Shown: piece by piece, positions 8,658-17,611 of the stretch | Position numbering within the stretch: the first letter of the stretch is position 1 | Layout: each line of letters opens with the position of its first letter | Origin: Saccharothrix luteola | GTDB taxonomy: Bacteria > Actinomycetota > Actinomycetes > Mycobacteriales > Pseudonocardiaceae | Direction of reading: 5' to 3' | Assembly: GCF_020859565.1 (NCBI RefSeq) | Contig: NZ_JAJHUO010000030.1 | Coordinates: 106,490 to 147,481 of the forward strand | Length of the DNA: 40,992 nt | The notes under the pieces: generated by a model | Database searches by the model: none | The model's input: only the letters and a program-made list of their open reading frames with translations | What the model was told of the DNA's origin: nothing | Position numbers and translations under genes: made by a program

Positions 8658-9250
8658 TGGTCGACGACCTCAAGGTGTGGGGGGACGACGCGCGGCGCGC
8701 GTTGGCCCCCGGTGAGGCCCTGCTCGCGATCACGTCCGTCGGCGTGGCCTACGGCGCGCGCGGCGGGGCCGAACCGGACTTCTGGACCACGCCGGCGGGT
8801 CGGGTCGCCGACCGGGTGAACCGGGCCGTGCCGGAGCCGAAGGGCTGGGTCGGCAAGGCGTTGGCCGGGGTCGGCGGGGTGGCGTTCGCGTCGCCGTCGC
8901 TCGACCTGCCGGGCGAGTTCCCGGAGAGCTGGATCGGCGGGCGCACGTGCTACGGCCCCGTCGGGTCACTGGCCAGGCAGCTCGAAGCGGTCGTGACCGG
9001 GCACAGCTTCTTCGCCGTGACGTCGCAGCGGGTCGTCGCCCTGGTCAACGCCGACGACCGGATGACCGTGGCCTGGGCGATGCCGCGCGACGTCGTGGCG
9101 GCGGCCAGGCGCCGTCCCCGGCTGCTCGCGCGGGGACGGTTCGGCCTGGTGTTCCGGGACGGCTCGTGGATCGTGCTCGGCACGTTCGGCGCGCACGTCG
9201 GCAGCGCCCACGCCCAGCGCGTCGTCGCCGCCCTTACGGCAGGTTCGTGA
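8657..9250 (+). CDS. Hypothetical protein at the end of the WXG cassette
   Basis: This is an unrecognised 197-residue protein. The ATG at 8657 shares its A with the stop of the WXG gene, which fixes the start by coupling. The C-terminal half (HSFFAVTSQRVVALV, then VAWAMPRDVVAAARRRP, then GRFGLVFRDGSWIVLGTF) reads as a series of short beta strands and a final helix, like bacterial pleckstrin-homology or GRAM-like domains where a protein reports on its own regulator. The N-terminal half contains a Pro/Gly-rich linker. There is no signal peptide or membrane helix. Being co-translated with the WXG protein it may be its cytoplasmic partner, chaperone or immunity factor, but that is only context. 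Its 3' end overlaps the convergent hemQ gene by 17 bases. Confidence 0.75.
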   Translation: MVDDLKVWGDDARRALAPGEALLAITSVGVAYGARGGAEPDFWTTPAGRVADRVNRAVPEPKGWVGKALAGVGGVAFASPSLDLPGEFPESWIGGRTCYGPVGSLARQLEAVVTGHSFFAVTSQRVVALVNADDRMTVAWAMPRDVVAAARRRPRLLARGRFGLVFRDGSWIVLGTFGAHVGSAHAQRVVAALTAGS

Positions 9251-9926
9251 CCAGCTCGGCGGCCGGCACGCGGGTCCCGGTGTAGAACGGGATCTCCTCG
9301 CGCACGTGGCGCCGCGCCTCCGTGCCGCGCAGGTGCCGCATGAGGTCGACGATGCGGTGCAGCTCGTCGGCCTCGAACGCCAGCATCCACTCGTAGTCGC
9401 CCAGCGCGAACGACGCGACCGTGTTCGCCCGCACGTCCGGGTAGTCCCGCGCCTCCTTGCCGTGGTCGGCGAGCATGCGGCGGCGGTCCTCCTCCGGCAG
9501 CAGGTACCACTCGTAGGACCGCACGAACGGGTACACGCACACGTACTTGCGCGCTTCCTCGCCCGCCAGGAACGCCGGGATGTGGCTGCGGTTGAACTCG
9601 GCGGGCCGGTGCAGCGCGACCTGGCTCCACACCGGGGTGGACACGCGGCCGACCGCGGTGCGGCGGAACCCCGTGTAGGCCTGCTGGACCTGCTCGATCT
9701 CCTCGGCGTGCCACCAGATCATGTAGTCGGCGTCCGCGCGCAGGCCCGCCACGTCGTACACGCCGCGCACCACCACGCCCTTGGACTCCAGGCCGTCCAG
9801 GTACTCCTGCGCCTCGGAGGCCGCCGGACCGCGGTCGTCGGGCAGGCGACCGGGCTCCACCCGGAAGACCGACCACATGGTGTAGCGGATGGTGTCGTTG
9901 AGTTCGTTGTAGTTCAGGCGGGCCAT
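9234..9926 (-). CDS. hemQ: Coproheme decarboxylase (HemQ/ChdC)
   Basis: HemQ makes haem b by oxidative decarboxylation of two propionates of iron-coproporphyrin III, the last step of the coproporphyrin-dependent pathway of Gram-positive bacteria. The 230-residue length fits the family. Three residues fall at the spacing known for actinobacterial ChdC: distal His115 (SHIPAF), catalytic Tyr132 (VYPFVRSYEW) and proximal haem-ligand His155 (MLADHG). The intervals of 17 and 23 equal those of the Corynebacterium diphtheriae enzyme (H118, Y135, H158). The gene lies 16 bases after cgoX and is the third gene of hemE-cgoX-hemQ. Its 3' end overlaps the convergent upstream-neighbour gene by 17 bases. Confidence 0.97.
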   Translation of the reverse strand: MARLNYNELNDTIRYTMWSVFRVEPGRLPDDRGPAASEAQEYLDGLESKGVVVRGVYDVAGLRADADYMIWWHAEEIEQVQQAYTGFRRTAVGRVSTPVWSQVALHRPAEFNRSHIPAFLAGEEARKYVCVYPFVRSYEWYLLPEEDRRRMLADHGKEARDYPDVRANTVASFALGDYEWMLAFEADELHRIVDLMRHLRGTEARRHVREEIPFYTGTRVPAAELVTNLP

Positions 9927-9942
9927 GGCCCAATCCTCTCAC

Positions 9943-11355
9943 TCAGCCGGCGCGGGGCAGCACGTGAGCGGCGACACGCGCGGCGGCGGCGTCCCCGGTC
10001 GCGATGCACGCGGGGATGCCGACGCCGTGCAGCGTGGCACCCGCCACGGCCAGGCCCGGTACCGCGCCGACGGCGTCCTCGATGCCCCCGACGAGGTCCA
10101 GGTGGCCGACGCCGTACTGCGGCAGGCCGCCGCCCCAGCGGGTGACCACGGCGTCGATCGGCTGGGCCGTGACGCCGGTCAGCTCGCGCAGGTCGTGCCG
10201 GACGGCCGCGATCAGCTCGCCGTCGTCGCGCTGCAACAGGTGCGCCTCGCCGTGCCTGCCGACGCTGCCGCGCACCAGCACCGGCTCGCCGGCCAGGTGC
10301 GCCCACTTGCGGCTGGAGAAGGTGAACGCCTTCGCGGTGAACGGCACCCCGTCGGCTGCCCGCTCGTCCTCGGCCAGCAGCACGCCGGACCGCTCGGGCA
10401 GCTCGGTGCCGGGCGGCAGGGCCAGCGCCACCACCGCCATCGACGCCAGCTCGACCTCGGCGTAGCGGCGGGCCGCGGCGGGCACGACGTCGGCGAGCAG
10501 CTTGCGCGCGGCGGGCGCGGGCACGGCGAGCACCACACCGTCCACGTCCAGGTGCTCAGGCGCGGCGGCGGAGCCGATCTCCAGCCGCCACCCGTGCTCG
10601 CGGCGGACCAGGGCGCGCACCGGCAGGCCGAGCCTGACCTCGGCCGCCTCCGCCAGACGATCGACCAACGTCGACAGGCCGTCGCGCAGCGTGCCGAAGA
10701 CCGGCGGTCGGGCGACACCCGGCCGGGGTGGCGCGGGAATCGTGGTCGCGGCGGCGGCCAGCAGCGAACCGACGCCCGAGTCGAGCGCGCGGGCCAGCTG
10801 CGGCATGGTCGCGCGCAGTCCGAGCACGTCGGTGCGGCCGGCGTAGACACCGCCGAGCAGCGGCCCGACCAGGCGGTCGCCGACCTCGGGGCCGAACCGC
10901 TCGCGCAGCAGCGCGCCGACGGAGACGTCCGCGCCGTCCAGCCGGATCGGCGGCAGGTCGGGTTCCGCGGCGACCCGGCGTTGGCCCTCGTGCGACAACA
11001 CCTGGCGCACGGCGTCGACCGACGCGGGGACACCCATGAGGGTGTGCGCGGGGATGGGGCGGGTGTCGCCGGCGGCGTGGATGCTCGCGGCGACCTTCGC
11101 GGGGTGCACGAGCTGGTCGGCCAGGCCCAGTTCGGCGACCAGCGCGGTGGCCTCGGGGCGGCGGTGCAGGAACGCCTCCGCGCCCACGTCGTAGGCGCGC
11201 CCGCCGACCTCGGCGGTGCGCAGCTTGCCGCCAAGCCGGTCGGACTGCTCGACCACGGTGATCACGGCCCGGGGACCGAGCAGGTGGCGCAGCCGGTGCG
11301 CGGCGGCGAGGCCGGAGATCCCGCCCCCGACCACCGCCACCCGCGGCGCTCTCAT
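9943..11355 (-). CDS. cgoX: Coproporphyrinogen III oxidase (HemY/CgoX)
   Basis: This FAD enzyme oxidises coproporphyrinogen III to coproporphyrin III by removing six electrons. It was historically called protoporphyrinogen oxidase HemY. The 470-residue protein opens with a dinucleotide-binding fold, VAVVGGGISGLAAAHRL, followed by the acidic end of beta2 (VVEQSDRLGGK), a classical FAD site. Near the C-terminus VAGATLHGVGIPACIATG matches the second FAD-contacting segment (family form: G..G.GI..CI..G). The ATG at 11355 overlaps the hemE stop (ATGA), which fixes the start and implies translational coupling. The presence of HemQ next door supports the coproporphyrin rather than the protoporphyrin role. 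Confidence 0.95.
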   Translation of the reverse strand: MRAPRVAVVGGGISGLAAAHRLRHLLGPRAVITVVEQSDRLGGKLRTAEVGGRAYDVGAEAFLHRRPEATALVAELGLADQLVHPAKVAASIHAAGDTRPIPAHTLMGVPASVDAVRQVLSHEGQRRVAAEPDLPPIRLDGADVSVGALLRERFGPEVGDRLVGPLLGGVYAGRTDVLGLRATMPQLARALDSGVGSLLAAAATTIPAPPRPGVARPPVFGTLRDGLSTLVDRLAEAAEVRLGLPVRALVRREHGWRLEIGSAAAPEHLDVDGVVLAVPAPAARKLLADVVPAAARRYAEVELASMAVVALALPPGTELPERSGVLLAEDERAADGVPFTAKAFTFSSRKWAHLAGEPVLVRGSVGRHGEAHLLQRDDGELIAAVRHDLRELTGVTAQPIDAVVTRWGGGLPQYGVGHLDLVGGIEDAVGAVPGLAVAGATLHGVGIPACIATGDAAAARVAAHVLPRAG

Positions 11356-12392
11356 GCGGCCCGGTGGACCAGCTCGACGGCCCGGGTGATCACGTCCGGG
11401 TCGGTGTCGGGCAGCACGCCGTGGCCGAGGTTGAAGATGTGCCCGGCGGCGGCCCGGCCCTCGCGCTTGATCCGCTCGATCTCGCGTTCCAGCGCGGGCA
11501 GGCCCGCGAACAGCAGCGCGGGGTCGAGGTTGCCCTGGACCACCGGCTTCGGCAGGTCCGGCGCGGCCCGCACCAGCCGCTCGACCGCCACGTCCAGCGG
11601 CGTGCGCCAGTCGACGCCGACCACGTCCGCGCCCGCCTCGCGCATCGCGGGCAGCAGCTCGCCCGTGCCGACGCCGAAGTGGATGCGCGGCACGCCGCTG
11701 ACGCTCTGGAGCACCCTCGCCGAGTGCGGCAGGACGAACTCGCGGTAGTCGCGCTCGGACAGCGCGCCCGCCCACGAGTCGAACAGCTGGACCGCCTTCA
11801 CGCCCGCGCGCACCTGCACCCGCAGGAACTCGGCGGTGATGCCCGCCAGCCGGTCCAGCAACGCGTGCCACAGGTGCGGGTCGCCGTGCATGAGCGCCTT
11901 GGTGCGCTCGTGGTTCTTGCTCGGGCCGCCTTCGACCAGGTAGGAGGCCAGGGTGAACGGCGCGCCGGCGAAGCCGATCAGCGGCACGTTCCCGAGCTTG
12001 GCGTTGAGCAGCCCGATCGCGTCGGCCACCGGGCGCACCTGCTCCTCGTGCAGCTCGGGGATGGCCTTGACGTCGGATTCCGTCGAGATCGGCTTGGCCA
12101 CCACCGGACCGGTGCCCGGCACGATGTCCAGGTCGACGCCCGCGGCCTTGAGCGGCACGACGATGTCGGAGAACAGGATCGCGCCGTCCACGTCGTGGCG
12201 GCGCACCGGCTGGAGGGTGATCTCGCAGACCATCTCCGGGTCCATGCAGGCGTCCAGCATCGCGGTGCCTTCGCGCAGCTTGCGGTACTCCGGCAGGGAG
12301 CGGCCCGCCTGGCGCATGAACCAGACCGGGGTGCGTGACGGCCTGCCGCCGCGCGCGGCGACGAGCAACGGGGCTTCGGTGATGTCGTTCAT
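11352..12392 (-). CDS. hemE: Uroporphyrinogen decarboxylase
   Basis: HemE decarboxylates the four acetate side chains of uroporphyrinogen III to give coproporphyrinogen III in the cytoplasm. The protein shows the family signatures PVWFMRQAGRSLPEYR near the N-terminus, GFAGAPFTLASYLVEG in the middle and HIFNLGHGVLPDTDP near the end; Asp in LFSDIVVP is the catalytic aspartate region. I prefer the ATG at 12392 (MNDITEAP, 346 residues) because GGAGG lies five bases upstream; another in-frame ATG at 12404 would add four residues with a poorer ribosome site. It is the first gene of the hemE-cgoX-hemQ operon and is transcribed away from the DUF3000 gene. Confidence 0.97.
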   Translation of the reverse strand: MNDITEAPLLVAARGGRPSRTPVWFMRQAGRSLPEYRKLREGTAMLDACMDPEMVCEITLQPVRRHDVDGAILFSDIVVPLKAAGVDLDIVPGTGPVVAKPISTESDVKAIPELHEEQVRPVADAIGLLNAKLGNVPLIGFAGAPFTLASYLVEGGPSKNHERTKALMHGDPHLWHALLDRLAGITAEFLRVQVRAGVKAVQLFDSWAGALSERDYREFVLPHSARVLQSVSGVPRIHFGVGTGELLPAMREAGADVVGVDWRTPLDVAVERLVRAAPDLPKPVVQGNLDPALLFAGLPALEREIERIKREGRAAAGHIFNLGHGVLPDTDPDVITRAVELVHRAA

Positions 12393-12500
12393 CTCGCCCT
12401 CCATGCTCCCACGGGCTGGGCGGTGGACGTCGTCGGGCGCGTCTTCGGGCGGGGTCTTCAGGCACGGCGTGCCGCGCTCACGTTCCGAGGTTTAGGGGCC

Positions 12501-12516
12501 TACAGTCCGTGGTGTG
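12501..12516 (+). promoter_or_regulatory. Leaderless promoter of the DUF3000 gene
   Basis: TACAGT at 12501-12506 fits the actinobacterial -10 form TANNNT and ends seven bases before the GTG at 12514. No ribosome site precedes that GTG. The transcript therefore probably starts at or next to the start codon. The -35 region is not recognisable. Confidence 0.55.
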
Positions 12517-13050
12517 ACGGAGCCCGAACTGTTCCAGCGGGCGGTGGCGACGCTCCGGTCGGTGCGAACCCGACCCGAACTGGAGTTGACCGAGGTGCGC
12601 CCGCCGCAACGGCTTGCGCCTTGGGCCTTCGCGCTGACCGCGGAGGTGACCGGGCCCGCCGACGAGCTGTCCTCGGGACGGCTCGTGCTGCTGCACGACC
12701 CGGACGGGGTCGAGGCGTGGTCGGGCGTGTTCCGGCTGGTCGCCTACGTGCGGGTCGAGCTGGACGCGGAACTGGCCGCCGACCCGCTGCTGCCCGAGGT
12801 CGGGTGGTCGTGGCTGGTGGAGGCGCTGGAGGTGGCCGGGGCGGAGTTCCTGGCGCTGGGCGGGACCGTCACGCAGACGTCGTCGGCGAGGTTCGGCGAC
12901 ATCGCCGGCCCGGCCCGCACGGACGACCTGGAACTACGCGCCTCCTGGACCGCCCGCACGGCCGACCTGGCCGCTCACGGCACGGCGTTCTACGACGTCA
13001 TGGCCACCGCCGTGGGCCTACCCCCGGTCGGCGTGTCGACGTTGCGCTGA
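12514..13050 (+). CDS. DUF3000 family protein
   Basis: This 178-residue cytoplasmic protein belongs to the DUF3000 family of actinobacteria, often found between the hem genes and an RNase D gene as here. Characteristic features are the mixed alpha/beta fold, the stretch GRLVLLHDPDGVEAWSGVFRLVAY and the acidic/tryptophan-rich PEVGWSWLVEALE. No catalytic residues can be named and the function is unknown. The start is the GTG at 12514, likely translated from a leaderless mRNA. It is divergent from hemE; 121 bases separate the two starts. Confidence 0.85.
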   Translation: MTEPELFQRAVATLRSVRTRPELELTEVRPPQRLAPWAFALTAEVTGPADELSSGRLVLLHDPDGVEAWSGVFRLVAYVRVELDAELAADPLLPEVGWSWLVEALEVAGAEFLALGGTVTQTSSARFGDIAGPARTDDLELRASWTARTADLAAHGTAFYDVMATAVGLPPVGVSTLR

Positions 13051-13122
13051 CCGCGGCCACCGGTTGTCCACAGGCGCCATCCGTCCGCCCGAATCCGTCG
13101 GTGCCGGCCGGCAGAATAAAGA

Positions 13123-13148
13123 CAGGGGTCCCCCGGCGGGGACCCCTG
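13123..13148 (-). terminator. Intrinsic terminator of the dipeptidase gene
   Basis: An 11-bp perfect stem (13123-13133 with 13138-13148, arm CAGGGGTCCCC) has a four-base loop. Read on the minus strand it is followed by TCTTTATT, giving a T-rich tail. It lies 16 bases past the dipeptidase stop and may also stop the convergent DUF3000 transcript. Confidence 0.85.
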
Positions 13149-13163
13149 CGGCAGCGAGGCGGA

Positions 13164-14327
13164 TCAGTCGTTGGCGCGGAGCACGCGCAGGGCGTTGAGA
13201 CCGGCGAGCTTGGCGCAGTCGTCCTCGCTCCACCCCCGGTCCAGCAGGGCGCCGATCAGGTCCGGGTAGCAGGAGACGTCCTCCATGCCCTCCGGCAGGC
13301 TGCGCGTCCCGTCGTAGTCGCCGCCCAGGCCGATGTGGTCGATGCCGGCCACCTCACGGGCGTAATCCAAGTGGGCGATGACATCGTCCATGGTCACGCG
13401 CGGTGTTGGGCCGGCGGCCGGCCACGCGTCCGCGAACCGGTTGCGGGCGTCGAGGTCGTTGTGGTTCTCCCCCGCCGCCTCCATCGCGTCCTTGAGCCGG
13501 GCGTCCCAGTCGACGTAGGCCTGCGACAGGAACTGCGGCACGAACGTCACCATGCACACCCCGTCGTTGTCCCGCAGCCGCGCCAGCACGTCGTCCGGCA
13601 CGTTGCGCGGGTGGTCGGCGACGGCGCGGCACGACGAGTGGCTGAAGACCACCGGCCGCGTCGAGACCTCCAGGGCGTCCCGCATGGTGGACGGCGCGAC
13701 GTGCGACAGGTCGACCAGCATCCCGATGCGGTTCATCTCGCGGACCACGTCCCGCCCGAAGTCGGTCAGCCCGCCGTGCACGGGAGTGTCCGTCGCCGCA
13801 TCCGCCCACGTCGTGTTCTCGTTGTGAGTGAGCGTCATGTACCGCACGCCGAGCCGCCGCAACGCGCGCAGCACGCCGAGCGAGCCGTTGACGCTGTGTC
13901 CGCCCTCCGCGCCGATCAGGGAGGCTATCCGCCCGTCCCGGAAGGCCCGTTCAGCCTCGTCGGCGGTGGTCGCGATGCGCAGGTGGTCGGGGTAGCGCGC
14001 GGCGAGGTCGTGCACCAGCTCGACCTGCTCCAGCACGGCGGTGACGGCTGCGTCGCCCGCCAGTTGGCAGGGCACCCAGACGGACCAGAACTGCATGCCC
14101 AACCGGCCGTCGCGCGCCCGGACCAGATCGGTCTGGAGAGCGGGCTGGCGCACCATCAGGTCGACGATCGAGACGGCCGCGGCCGGATCACCGGCCGTTG
14201 ACTTTTCACCGAATTCACCCTCGGCGCCCAGCACGCGCAGCGCCCACGGCAGGTCGTTGTGCCCGTCGACCAGGGGCACCCGGGCCAGCAGTTCCTCGGC
14301 CCGGCCTCGACCTGTGGTGCTCGCCAC
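13164..14327 (-). CDS. Membrane dipeptidase-like peptidase, M19 family
   Basis: This 387-residue zinc amidohydrolase resembles renal dipeptidase and should cleave dipeptides, possibly including D-amino-acid dipeptides from cell-wall turnover. The metal ligands of the family are visible: HND in PLVDGHNDLPWAL near residue 22, the bridging Glu in GAEGGHSV, and the histidines in VDLSHVAPST and VFSHSSCRAV. An Asp in GLGGDYDGT near the C-terminus completes the site. I chose the GTG at 14327 because AGGAG lies six bases upstream; the TTG at 14333 overlaps that ribosome site. There is no signal peptide, so it is likely cytoplasmic. The pathway in this strain is not shown by context. Confidence 0.93.
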   Translation of the reverse strand: MASTTGRGRAEELLARVPLVDGHNDLPWALRVLGAEGEFGEKSTAGDPAAAVSIVDLMVRQPALQTDLVRARDGRLGMQFWSVWVPCQLAGDAAVTAVLEQVELVHDLAARYPDHLRIATTADEAERAFRDGRIASLIGAEGGHSVNGSLGVLRALRRLGVRYMTLTHNENTTWADAATDTPVHGGLTDFGRDVVREMNRIGMLVDLSHVAPSTMRDALEVSTRPVVFSHSSCRAVADHPRNVPDDVLARLRDNDGVCMVTFVPQFLSQAYVDWDARLKDAMEAAGENHNDLDARNRFADAWPAAGPTPRVTMDDVIAHLDYAREVAGIDHIGLGGDYDGTRSLPEGMEDVSCYPDLIGALLDRGWSEDDCAKLAGLNALRVLRAND

Positions 14328-14378
14328 CCGCAACTCCTTGATGTCGTCGTGAGAACCGCTCGCGTTACGTGCCCGATC

Positions 14379-14425
14379 GAGTTGTCAGCCGATCGTGTGA
14401 CAGCGGGGGCCATCAGTGACAACTC
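14379..14425. promoter_or_regulatory. Nine-base inverted repeat upstream of the response regulator
   Basis: GAGTTGTCA (14379-14387) and TGACAACTC (14417-14425) are perfect inverted copies with 29 bases between them; a partial third TGACA lies inside at 14398-14402. They sit in the 254-base gap between the divergent dipeptidase and response-regulator genes. They could bind a regulator or form an mRNA hairpin. Confidence 0.4.
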
Positions 14426-14581
14426 ATTCGGGATAGATACCCGATTGATCGTCCCGTAGACCCGCTTGGGCGGCTACGCTGCCCCAGACGACACCACTTT
14501 CGGTCGATCAGTGGCGCGGCTGATTGGACGAAAGTCCCGGTGCCGGTCGGGGGGCACGACCGACTCCAGGGAGGTAGTGAC

Positions 14582-15298
14582 GTGGCTGCCGTCGGCTTAG
14601 GTCAGGCCGTTCGTACCACGCCAGCCGGCACGTTGCCGGCGAACATGGTCCCGCACCCGCGGGAGGAGCTTTTTTCAGTGCTGGTGGTCGACGACCACCC
14701 ACTGCTGAGGGAGGCGATATCGGCTCGGCTCACCCAGATGGGAGCCGGGACAGTGCATGAGGCGGCTTCGGTTGCGGAGGCTCGGGCGCGGGCACTCGCT
14801 ACCGGACCGTGCGACCTCGCGATCCTCGATCTGGGTCTGCCGGATGGCACCGGCATCGACCTGGTCACGGAACTCCGTGCCCAGGGCTGGCCCCGCATCG
14901 TGGTCCTCGCGTCCTCCGACGACCCCTACGCGGTCAGGTCGGCCTTCCAGGCAGGCGCTCAGGCGTACCTGCTGAAGTCCGCCTCGCCGATGGTGGTCAC
15001 CGACGGGGTGCGCAGGGTCCTCGACGGCGGCGTCTACGCAGACCCGAGCGTCGCGCCCGTGCTCGCCGCGGGCACGAGGGTGCCGGGCACCGACAACACG
15101 CCGCGGGAGCTTTCCGCGCGTGAGGTCGAGGTCCTCCAGCTGGTCGCCGATGGCCAGAGCAACAAGGAAATCGGCGAGGCGCTCAGCCTTTCCGCGCTCA
15201 CGGTGAAGTCTCACCTGTCGCGGATCGGACGCAAGCTGGGCACCGGGGATCGGGCTCAGATGGTGGCGCTGGCCATGCGTGCCGGCGTGATCCGCTGA
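14582..15298 (+). CDS. Response regulator, NarL/LuxR-type DNA-binding
   Basis: This 238-residue two-component response regulator has an N-terminal extension of about 35 residues, then a receiver domain: VLVVDDHPLLREA holds the acidic pocket and AILDLGLPDGTGID the phospho-acceptor Asp, followed by LASSDD (Thr/Ser switch) and the Lys in AYLLKSAS. The C-terminal LuxR helix-turn-helix reads LSAREVEVLQLVADGQSNKEIGEALSLS, interrupted here only for length, and continues into TVKSHLSRIGRKLG. GTG 14582 has GGGAGG eight bases upstream, which decides the start over an earlier in-frame GTG-less extension. No sensor kinase lies nearby, so its partner is unknown. It precedes RNase D by 67 bases. Confidence 0.93.
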   Translation: MAAVGLGQAVRTTPAGTLPANMVPHPREELFSVLVVDDHPLLREAISARLTQMGAGTVHEAASVAEARARALATGPCDLAILDLGLPDGTGIDLVTELRAQGWPRIVVLASSDDPYAVRSAFQAGAQAYLLKSASPMVVTDGVRRVLDGGVYADPSVAPVLAAGTRVPGTDNTPRELSAREVEVLQLVADGQSNKEIGEALSLSALTVKSHLSRIGRKLGTGDRAQMVALAMRAGVIR

Positions 15299-15365
15299 GC
15301 AGGTCGGCACACTGAACCGGCCGAACACACCCGCGAGTGGTGCGTTCGTCGTAGGGTCTTCCGCC

Positions 15366-16697
<1,332 letters not shown>

Positions 16698-16698
16698 C

Positions 16699-16865
16699 CG
16701 CGAGAGTCCTACCTCCAGCCCGCGAGAGTCCTACCTTCAGGGCCCGAGAGTCCTACGTTCAGACACCCTGAGTTGAACACTCAGGCGCGCCGGTCCATGC
16801 GCCGAACGTTGAATTCAGGGGCCGTGAACGTAGGACTCTCGCGCCGTGAAGGTAGGACTCTCGCG
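16699..16865. repeat. Five-copy nested inverted repeat, possible giant bidirectional terminator
   Basis: A unit of about 19-20 bases, CGCGAGAGTCCTACSTTCAG, occurs three times forward (16699-16718, 16721-16740, 16743-16762) and twice inverted (16825-16843, 16847-16865). The forward copies at 16721-16761 and the inverted copies at 16825-16865 are complementary over 41 positions with only two mismatches, so a single 41-bp hairpin can form. The variable base pairs correctly in each partner: the outer pair shares CCTTCA, the inner pair CGTTCA. The 63-base loop holds a smaller perfect hairpin, CCTGAGT/ACTCAGG at 16767-16785, and the palindrome TGAATTCA at 16810-16817. It fills the gap between the convergent rnd and MerR genes. 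Confidence 0.9.
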
Positions 16866-16873
16866 GGGTCTGG

Positions 16874-17521
16874 TCAGGTGTCGGTGCAGGGTTGGGTCGG
16901 GGGTTCGGTGGACTGGATGGTGCCGGACAGCTCGCGCCGGGCCAGCGCGCGCACCGCCGCCATGGCCGCGTCACCCAGCACGGTCCCCACGACGACGGCC
17001 TCCAACGACTCGTCCGCGGACCCCGCGCCCAGCACGTAGCCCAGATCGGCCTCGGCCAACGGCCGGGCGGCCGCGGCGAACCCGTCGAGCAGGTCCGCGA
17101 ACCGCTCGTGCCCGACCTCGCGCGCCGTCGCCAGCACCCCCACCAGCGCCTTGTACGCGTACGACGTGGGGCGGCACACCCACCCCTGCCGCTCCAGGAA
17201 CGCCTCGACCTGCTCGTGCGCGACCTCGTCCTCGCTGCCCAGGTCCGCCGGCGCCACCGCGGCCGAGATCGTGCCCATCGCCTTGTGCAGGGACCGCTCC
17301 GGGTCGTCCAACGCCCCCAGCACCTCCCGCACGGCCGCGATCGACAGCCCGCCCAGCTCCACCATCGCCCGCACGAGCCGCAGCCGGTGCAGGTGCCCGT
17401 CGGAGTACCTGGCCTGGTTGGGACTGGTCAGCTCACCGGCCGGGAGCAGCCCTTCCCGCAAGTAGAACTTGATCGTCGGCACGGGCACGCCGCTGCGACG
17501 GCTCAACTCGGCGATGCGCAT
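16874..17521 (-). CDS. MerR family transcriptional regulator
   Basis: This 215-residue regulator has an N-terminal MerR winged helix: MRIAELSRRSGVPVPTIKFY (helix-turn-helix), the wing containing REGLLPAGELTSPNQARYSD, then HLHRLRLVRAMVELGGLSIAAV, followed by a helical effector region. There is no cysteine cluster of metal-sensing MerR proteins; one Cys lies at the WVCRPT motif. It is divergent from a two-gene membrane operon, and the 90-base gap contains clear inverted repeats, so it most likely controls that operon and itself. The inducer is unknown. Confidence 0.92.
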   Translation of the reverse strand: MRIAELSRRSGVPVPTIKFYLREGLLPAGELTSPNQARYSDGHLHRLRLVRAMVELGGLSIAAVREVLGALDDPERSLHKAMGTISAAVAPADLGSEDEVAHEQVEAFLERQGWVCRPTSYAYKALVGVLATAREVGHERFADLLDGFAAAARPLAEADLGYVLGAGSADESLEAVVVGTVLGDAAMAAVRALARRELSGTIQSTEPPTQPCTDT

Positions 17522-17554
17522 CCCGCACGGCCCCTTCCTGAGGCGATCCTCAGC

Positions 17555-17598
17555 ATGGATACTGTAACTATCCGATAGTAGAAAGTGCTGCTATCCAT
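17555..17598. promoter_or_regulatory. Operator region of the MerR regulator and membrane operon
   Basis: The perfect 13-base palindrome ACTATCCGATAGT (17567-17579) lies inside a wider inverted repeat ATGGATA (17555-17561) and TATCCAT (17592-17598). GGATA and CTATC half-sites recur four times. TACTGT at 17560-17565 could be a -10 box for the rightward genes; the complementary TACAGT could serve the regulator. The placement fits an operator shared by divergent promoters. Confidence 0.6.
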
Positions 17599-17611
17599 TT
17601 AGGAGTCGTCC

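Noticed and set aside
16699..16865. CRISPR-like repeat array
   Set aside because: The repeats are in both orientations, spaced by only 2-3 bases with no spacers of constant length. It is an inverted repeat structure, not a CRISPR array.
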